Source: Burkholderiales bacterium (GTDB lineage Bacteria; Pseudomonadota; Gammaproteobacteria; Burkholderiales; SG8-41). From it: DNA of 64,000 nt. Positions 58,545 to 64,000 of this stretch are shown here, one piece after another (position 1 is the stretch's first letter; every line of letters starts with the position of its first letter). The DNA is taken from assembly GCA_019744975.1 (NCBI GenBank), contig JAIETP010000025.1:1-64000 (forward strand). The letters are read 5' to 3'. Below the pieces are notes generated by a model. It searched no databases. It was not told the DNA's origin and saw only the letters and a list, made by a program, of their open reading frames with translations. A program made the translations under genes and the position numbers.

Positions 58545-59819
58545 CTACTGAATCGCCCTGACTTTGGGCGGGTTGCTGGTGCCAAAGCTGGGGAGTTTTG
58601 TGACTGCGCGGGCCAGCGTGGTGTCAGCCAGATGCGCGTAGTGCTTTGAGGTCATGCGGGTATCTGCATGCCCGAGTAATTTGCTGATTGTCAGGAGATC
58701 GACGCCGGCCTGCGCCAGGTGTGAGGCATAGGTATGGCGCAATTCGTGGAACGCGATTTGGGGCTTGATCTTGGCCTTTCCGCAAGCCTCCTGCAGCGCC
58801 CGTACATGGTGGTTCTTACCCCATGGGTTGCCGTCTTTTCGGGTGAATACCAGCGCGTCGCCGGTTTTGCCGGCCAACAGGTCCCGGAACAAGTTGACGC
58901 CCTCCGGGTTCAGAGGGACGAACCGCGGCCTCCCGGACTTGGATTGGGCAATGTAGACCTGCCGGGTGCTGAGATTCACGTCGTGCGCACGCATCGCGGC
59001 GAGTTCGCCATGGCGGGCGCCGGTGAGCAGCGCGCCGCGGATGAGCGCCCGGAGATCGGTCGGGCTGGCATTGACCAGCCGCAGACCTTCGGCATCGGTC
59101 AGGAAGCGGATACGTGCCTCGTCGGCTTTGGGGAAGGGGCGCACCTGCCGCCAAGCCGTGTCGTCCCGCACGCGGCCGTCCTGGAATGCTCGATTGAGGA
59201 TGGCCTTGAGAACACTCAGGATGCGGTTTGCGGTTGCCCGGCGTGCCCGTTTTTCGTCGTCGGTCTTGGCGGGTGCCCGGAGGTTGGGTTTCTTGGACAG
59301 TCGGCCAGTGCGGAGCCGGGCCGGTCGACTTGCCAGTTTTTCGTGCCACGCCCGGATGTCGCGAGCGGTCAGGGAGTGGATCAGGTGATCACCAAGGGCT
59401 GGCGCGATGTGTACGCGGATGTTGTGTTCGGTTTCCTTGATGGACTTCCGGTGCTGCCGAAACCACGTCAGGTAGCGGTCAGCCGCGTCTTTCACCCGGT
59501 CAGGTTTCATGACGATCCCGCCGTCAATTTTGACCGTATCGGACAGCCCGCGCGCTTTATCCTGGGCCTGGTGGAAGTTCAGCACATCCGCGCCGTTCGC
59601 GTCTTGGTAGTCATCTGCCGCGCCGATGGCGCGCAGGGCGTATTTCCCGCGCGGCAGCGCGAGTTTGGCGGTCCATGTGCCATAACCCTCGCCCGTGCGC
59701 CTGTAGATCAGCGTGAGGCCGCTTCCGATGGCTTTGTAGTGCCGGAGTTTGACCTTGAGGCGCAGGCGCGCGCTACGGGTTTCCAGTCTTGAATCTCGCG
59801 CTGATTGCGCCATGGTCAA
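58545..59819 (-). CDS. tyrosine recombinase/integrase
   Basis: C-terminal R-HxLRHTYASH...LLGHADTRMTSKHYAHL; N-terminal Arm-DNA-binding-like domain; abuts attR. Confidence 0.95.
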   Translation of the reverse strand: MTMAQSARDSRLETRSARLRLKVKLRHYKAIGSGLTLIYRRTGEGYGTWTAKLALPRGKYALRAIGAADDYQDANGADVLNFHQAQDKARGLSDTVKIDGGIVMKPDRVKDAADRYLTWFRQHRKSIKETEHNIRVHIAPALGDHLIHSLTARDIRAWHEKLASRPARLRTGRLSKKPNLRAPAKTDDEKRARRATANRILSVLKAILNRAFQDGRVRDDTAWRQVRPFPKADEARIRFLTDAEGLRLVNASPTDLRALIRGALLTGARHGELAAMRAHDVNLSTRQVYIAQSKSGRPRFVPLNPEGVNLFRDLLAGKTGDALVFTRKDGNPWGKNHHVRALQEACGKAKIKPQIAFHELRHTYASHLAQAGVDLLTISKLLGHADTRMTSKHYAHLADTTLARAVTKLPSFGTSNPPKVRAIQ

Positions 59820-60062
59820 CCCTCATTTGATCCGTGTCGCGGCCGTGTCGCGGCCATATACGTAAATGAGGATAAATGCAGAATCTTAAAAAATCAATAT
59901 AGAACAATAACTTTCAGGGACTTACGTAATTTAACTGCATTCATTTCTATGCTGGTTACAACGCTTTCACGGCGGTAACAGGGGTTCGAATCCCCTTGGG
60001 GACGCCAGCAAAAAAACACCGGTCCGCCGCAAGGCGGGCCGTTTGTTTTTGTGCGGCCGTGT

Positions 60063-60944
60063 TCAGTGTTTGTGCGCGGGCAGCACGTTCAGGGGAATGC
60101 GCAGGTAGGCCACGCCATTGTCTTCCGCAGGTGGCAGTGCGCCGCCGCGGATATTCACCTGGATGGACGGCAGGATCAGGGTCGGCATTCCCAGCGTGGC
60201 ATCACGTTTCCTGCGCATGCTGACGAAATCATCCTCGCTGATGCCATCGCGCACATGAATGTTGTGTGCGCGTTGCTCTGCGACCGTGGTCTGCCATGCC
60301 GCGTTCCGCGATGCGGGCGGGTAGTCGTGACAGACGTAAATCGCCGTTTCCGGCGGCAGGTCGAGCAGGCGCCTGATTGAGCGGTAAAGCTGTCGCGCAT
60401 CACCACCCGGGAAATCCGCGCGGGCGGTACCCACATCCGGCATGAACAGCGTGTCACCAACAAACACCGAGCCATCCACGAGGTACGCCATGTCAGCCGG
60501 GGTGTGGCCGGGCACCAGCATCGCAGTGGCCTCGATGCCGCCGATCATGAAACGTTCGCCGTCGCGGAACAGCTGGTCGAACTGGCTGCCGTCAGGCAGG
60601 AAACCGCGGTCAAGGTTGTAAATCTTCTTGAAGGTTGTCTGAACCAGGCGGATGTTCTCGCCGATGGCGATGCGGCCGCCTGCGCGCTCCTTCAGGTAGT
60701 GCGCGGCGGAGAGGTGGTCGGCATGGGCGTGCGTTTCCAGTATCCAGTCCACGCCCAGGCGATGTTCCTTGAGGTAGGCCAGCACCTGATCGGCCGCTGC
60801 TGTGCTGGTGCGCCCTGATTTGAACTCGTAGTCGAGCACAGGGTCGATCACGGCGGAGCGCCGGGTCGCGGGATCCCATAGGACGTAGGTGATTGTCCCG
60901 GTAGAGGGATCAAAGAAGGCTTGGGTATTTGCGCGCTGGCTCAT
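60063..60944 (-). CDS. MBL-fold hydrolase (Blh / persulfide dioxygenase-like)
   Basis: AFFDPSTGTITYVLWDPATRRSAVIDPVLDYEFKSGRTSTAAADQVLAYL, ETHAHADHLSAAHYLKE, GDTLFMPDVGTARADFPGGDARQLYRSI. Confidence 0.92.
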   Translation of the reverse strand: MSQRANTQAFFDPSTGTITYVLWDPATRRSAVIDPVLDYEFKSGRTSTAAADQVLAYLKEHRLGVDWILETHAHADHLSAAHYLKERAGGRIAIGENIRLVQTTFKKIYNLDRGFLPDGSQFDQLFRDGERFMIGGIEATAMLVPGHTPADMAYLVDGSVFVGDTLFMPDVGTARADFPGGDARQLYRSIRRLLDLPPETAIYVCHDYPPASRNAAWQTTVAEQRAHNIHVRDGISEDDFVSMRRKRDATLGMPTLILPSIQVNIRGGALPPAEDNGVAYLRIPLNVLPAHKH

Positions 60945-60975
60945 GGGGTTCTCGGTTTTCTTGGGGTTTGCATTT

Positions 60976-61008
60976 AATATATTGACTTACATTATATATA
61001 ATTATATA
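60976..61008. promoter_or_regulatory. AT-rich palindromes in divergent promoter, candidate ArsR/BigR-type operator
   Basis: AATATATT (60976-60983) and TATATAATTATATA (60995-61008). Confidence 0.5.
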
Positions 61009-61038
61009 TTAATAGCAAGTCCATTCAGTGAGTGACCC

Positions 61039-61374
61039 ATGCCATCTGCTGCTATTTCCCCCAATCACGCCATCGATGTTGATGCCTTGCGTCATAACGC
61101 AGACCGCGCCGTCAGTGCATTGCGGCTGCTCGCCAACAAAGACCGCCTGTTGTTGTTGTGCCAGCTCGCGCAGGGTGAAATGTGCGTCAGCGAGCTGGAG
61201 GCGCAACTCGACATTCGTCAGCCGACATTGTCACAACAGCTGGGTGTTCTGCGCAGCGAGGAGGTCGTCAGTACCCGCCGCCAGGGCAAAAACATTTTTT
61301 ATGGCGCTGCTGACCCGGCCCTGCTCGAAATCCTCATGCTGTTGCATCGCCTCTACTGCAGGAAGGATTCATGA
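61039..61374 (+). CDS. ArsR-family repressor (BigR/SqrR-like)
   Basis: LRLLANKDRLLLLCQLAQGEMCVSELEAQLDIRQPTLSQQLGVLRSEEVVSTRRQGKNIFYGAAD. Confidence 0.9.
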   Translation: MPSAAISPNHAIDVDALRHNADRAVSALRLLANKDRLLLLCQLAQGEMCVSELEAQLDIRQPTLSQQLGVLRSEEVVSTRRQGKNIFYGAADPALLEILMLLHRLYCRKDS

Positions 61375-61808
61375 TGGCGATCGCCTGGGACATGTTCACG
61401 CCGTGGTCGGCGCTTGCGGGCGGGGTGCTGATCGGTTTTGCGGCAGGGATGTTCGTGCTGCTCAATGGCCGTATTGCCGGTATCAGCGGCATCATCGGCG
61501 GCTTGCTGAAACCGGCCCGGGGTGACGTGGTGTGGCGCATGGCATTTATCGGCGGTTTGGTGGTCGCGCCGATGGTGTATGCGCTGGCGGCGACATTGCC
61601 CGTGCCGCAGATTGACGCCGGCTACGGCGCATTGGTGGCGGCCGGCCTGTTGGTCGGCATCGGTACGCGTTATGGCTCCGGTTGCACCAGCGGTCATGGC
61701 GTCTGCGGCTTGTCACGGCTGTCGCCCCGTTCACTGGCGGCGACGGCGGTCTTCATGGCGGCGGGTTTTGTCACCGTCTTCATGATGCGTCATCTGTTCA
61801 ACGCCTGA
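61371..61808 (+). CDS. YeeE/YedE-family (PmpA-like) transporter half
   Basis: GGVLIGFAAGMFVLLNGRIAGISGIIGGLL...GIGTRYGSGCTSGHGVCGLSRLS. Confidence 0.9.
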   Translation: MMAIAWDMFTPWSALAGGVLIGFAAGMFVLLNGRIAGISGIIGGLLKPARGDVVWRMAFIGGLVVAPMVYALAATLPVPQIDAGYGALVAAGLLVGIGTRYGSGCTSGHGVCGLSRLSPRSLAATAVFMAAGFVTVFMMRHLFNA

Positions 61809-61818
61809 GGAACCGTCC

Positions 61819-62244
61819 ATGCATACCCTTGCTTCTTTACTCGCCGGCCTGGTTTTCGGGCTGGGTCTCATCTTGTCCGGCATGGCGAACCCGGCGAAGG
61901 TGCTGGGCTTCCTCGACCTTGCCGGAGCCTGGGATCCGTCGCTCGTATTCGTGATGGGGGGCGCGATTGCGGTCGGTGCAGTGGCTTTTTTTGTTGCGCA
62001 CAAACGGGTGGTTTCCCTGCTGGGCTCAACCATGAGTTTGCCGACATCGCGCGACATTGATCGTCGACTGGTCGGCGGCAGTCTGCTGTTCGGCATCGGT
62101 TGGGGTATTGCCGGGTTCTGTCCGGGTCCGGGGCTGGTCGCGCTGGGCATGGGCGAGCTGAAGGCGCTGGTGTTTGTCGCGGCGATGCTGGTGGGCATGG
62201 GGATATGGGAATTATTTGAAACCCGGGCGAGGGCCGCGAAATGA
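61819..62244 (+). CDS. YeeE/YedE-family (PmpB-like) transporter half
   Basis: LVFGLGLILSGMANPAKVLGFLDLAGAWDPSL...GIGWGIAGFCPGPGLVALG. Confidence 0.9.
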   Translation: MHTLASLLAGLVFGLGLILSGMANPAKVLGFLDLAGAWDPSLVFVMGGAIAVGAVAFFVAHKRVVSLLGSTMSLPTSRDIDRRLVGGSLLFGIGWGIAGFCPGPGLVALGMGELKALVFVAAMLVGMGIWELFETRARAAK

Positions 62245-62418
62245 GCAATCTCTGCGTGATGTCTTTGTGCCAAACGGTTCACCGACGCAAGCCCAATTAG
62301 TGGATGGCGGGCTGCTGGTGTTGCCGCATTGCGACGCCCATGGGCATGCGCTAAAGTCCGGACGCCCTCCGCGCGTTTTTCGAGGACGGAGGCGCTTAAA
62401 TCGTTCGCAGGAGTCCAC

Positions 62419-62958
62419 ATGAATCAGAAAGTCCGTCTGGTCGTTCCGGAAGCACCGTCGCCGCAGACTGTCGCGGTCACCGAGACCCGCGCTGTCGCCA
62501 AAGGCGGCATCCGCCTCGGCGTGCTCGACAACAGCAAGGGCAATGCCGACCACCTGTTGCGTTTCATCGTCGATGGCGTCAAGGCGCTGTTGCCGGTCGC
62601 CTCGGTGGTGTCGCTGCGCAAGGACAGCGTCAGCCTGCCGGCGCCAGATGCCATCCTTGATCAACTCGCCGCGGAATCGGATTACGTCATCACCGCAATG
62701 GCCGATTGAGGGTCGTGCACGTCGTGGAGTGTCCACGACATGGCAAACCTCAGCAAACGCGGTCTGACGACCGCGGTGATCTGTTCCGGCCCCTTCATGA
62801 AACTGGGGCAGGCGCAGGCGCGCGTATTCGGCGTGCCCGATCTTCCGCTGCTGCTGATCCCGCATCCGCTGGGTGGTGTGAGCATCGAACAGGTGCAGGC
62901 GCGCGCTGAAGTCGCGGTGCCGCAGTTCGTGAAATTGCTGAAGGAGAAAGCGCAATGA
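62419..62958 (+). CDS. UGSC-family selenoprotein, in-frame UGA (62707-62709) read as selenocysteine
   Basis: Same frame before and after TGA: ...DQLAAESDYVITAMAD-U-GSCTSWSVHDMANLSKRGLTTAVICSGPFMKLGQAQARVFGVPDLPLLLIPHPLGGVSIEQVQARAEVAVPQFVKLLKEKAQ*; RBS GCAGGAG upstream; hairpin right after UGA. Confidence 0.9.
62721..62739 (+). promoter_or_regulatory. candidate bacterial SECIS hairpin
   Basis: GTCGTGGA-GTG-TCCACGAC, 8 bp perfect stem, G first in apical loop, 19 nt between UGA and loop. Confidence 0.75.
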
Positions 62959-64000
62959 GCAAGCTTGCGCAGTTGCTGCAGGCGTCGGGCGCGAGCGTTG
63001 AAGCCGAGGATGATTTTGATGCGATCAATGCGCTGATGCGGGAGAAGGGCTGGAGCGACGGCCTGCCGATCGTGCCGCCGACGGAAGCCCGCGTTGCGGC
63101 GATGCTGGAATATTGTGACCGGCCCTGGGATCAGCCGATCGCGAAAATTCCGCCGCGCTGGGGCGAGGCGACGCCTTTGCTGCTCGCTGCCAATGCGGTA
63201 ATGGCGGGCTGCCAGCCGCGTTATTTTCCGCTGTTCATGCTGGCCATTGAGGCGATGTGCGAGGAACCGCTGAACCTCTACGGCGTGCAGGCGACGACGC
63301 ACTTGTGTGCACCGCTGGTCATCGTCAACGGTCCGGTTGCGAAAGAGCTGGACATCAACTCCGGCCACAACGCATTCGGGCCGGGGCATCAGGCCAACGC
63401 CACCATCGGCCGCGCGATCCGCCTGGCGCTGGTCAACATCGGCGGTGCGATTCCGGCGCTGGGCGACATGTCGACCTTTGGTTCACCGGCCAAGTACAGT
63501 TACCTGGTCGCCGAGAATGAAGCGGAAAGTCCGTGGGAGCCGCTGCATGTCGAGCGCGGTTTGCCGATTGATGCGAGTGCGGTGACGGTGATCGGCGCCG
63601 AATGTCCGCACAACGTCAACGATCATGAAAGCCTGACCGCCGAGAGCGTGCTGAAAACGATCGCCGGCACCATGGGTATTGCCGGGGTCAACGATATTTA
63701 TTACCAGTCGCAGCCGTTGGTGATCATGGGGCCGGAACACGCAAAAATGGCGGCCTCGGGTTTTACCAAAGCCGCGGCCAAACGCTTCATCCAGCAGCGT
63801 GCCCATGTCGCGGTCGGCAAACTCTCGCAGGAAAACATCGATCGCCGCGTCAAGATCACCTTCAAGGACCGGCTGGCCAATCCCAAACCGGATGATGTGG
63901 TCTACGCGGTGCAGCGCCCCGAGGATCTGCTGATCGCGGTGATCGGCGGGGCGGGTAAACATTCCGCCTACGTGCCGACCTTCGGCGCGACCAAACCGGT
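62955..64000 (+). CDS. conserved protein downstream of UGSC selenoprotein (partial, runs off window end)
   Basis: ATG overlaps selenoprotein stop (ATGA); open to window end: MSKLAQLLQASGASVEAEDDFDAINALMREKGWSDGLPIVPPTEARVAAML...YGVQATTHLCAPLVIVNGPVAKELDINSGHNAFGPGHQANATIGRAIRLALVNIGGAIPALGDMSTFG...; missing from ORF track because no stop lies in the window. Confidence 0.85.
   Translation, partial: MSKLAQLLQASGASVEAEDDFDAINALMREKGWSDGLPIVPPTEARVAAMLEYCDRPWDQPIAKIPPRWGEATPLLLAANAVMAGCQPRYFPLFMLAIEAMCEEPLNLYGVQATTHLCAPLVIVNGPVAKELDINSGHNAFGPGHQANATIGRAIRLALVNIGGAIPALGDMSTFGSPAKYSYLVAENEAESPWEPLHVERGLPIDASAVTVIGAECPHNVNDHESLTAESVLKTIAGTMGIAGVNDIYYQSQPLVIMGPEHAKMAASGFTKAAAKRFIQQRAHVAVGKLSQENIDRRVKITFKDRLANPKPDDVVYAVQRPEDLLIAVIGGAGKHSAYVPTFGATKP

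Larger units (their letters stand above)
47088..60007. mobile_element. integrated phage-like/satellite-like element bounded by 44-bp attL/attR
   Basis: CTTTCACGGCGGTAACAGGGGTTCGAATCCCCTTGGGGACGCCA at 47088-47131 and 59964-60007; tyrosine integrase next to attR. Confidence 0.93.

Noticed and set aside
47088-60007. Complete active prophage
   Set aside because: No recognisable large terminase, portal, major capsid, tail or lysis genes; size 12.9 kb.
62329-62709. Treating the UGSC ORF as a 96-aa gene ending at the TGA, or as a pseudogene
   Set aside because: The frame continues with conserved-looking UGSC-family sequence, ends in an ATGA overlap with the next gene, and has a hairpin right after the TGA; selenocysteine is the better reading.

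Overview
This is a 64 kb GC-rich proteobacterial window, probably a Burkholderiales-like betaproteobacterium judged from gene content. Most of it is ordinary chromosome: Bug/TctC receptors, hpnC/hpnD, tRNA-Leu/tig/clpP/clpX/lon/tRNA-Val/tRNA-Asp/ppiD, fabI, an oligopeptide-type ABC transporter operon, mltD/gloB/methyltransferase/rnhA/dnaQ, tal, nudC, a DsrMK/HdrD-NarI-like pair, gltX and several tRNAs. Two accessory signals stand out. (1) A UGSC-family selenoprotein gene at 62419-62958. The ORF track breaks it at an in-frame TGA. The context reads ...AMAD-U-GSC-TSWSVHDMANL..., and a perfect 8-bp hairpin with a GTG loop (candidate bacterial SECIS) starts 11 nt after the TGA. A partner ORF missed by the track (62955 to the window end) overlaps it by ATGA. 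(2) A 12.9 kb integrated element between an intact tRNA-Glu(UUC) and a 44-bp duplicate of its 3' end (47088-60007). It has an integrase, HigBA, an AlpA-like protein, a replication-like protein, a possible TerS-like protein and a 1619-aa polyvalent/ejection-like protein, but no recognisable large terminase, portal or capsid. This suggests a phage satellite or an internally deleted prophage. Smaller observations: a 279-bp MITE-like element with 26-bp terminal inverted repeats; a series of hairpins with compensatory stem changes in the ppiD 3' region; a dispersed palindromic repeat that once sits inside an ABC-ATPase coding sequence; a 17-bp tandem duplication at the rnhA start; and two interleaved sigma32-like promoters before lon. 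All calls come from reading the sequence; no database search was run.
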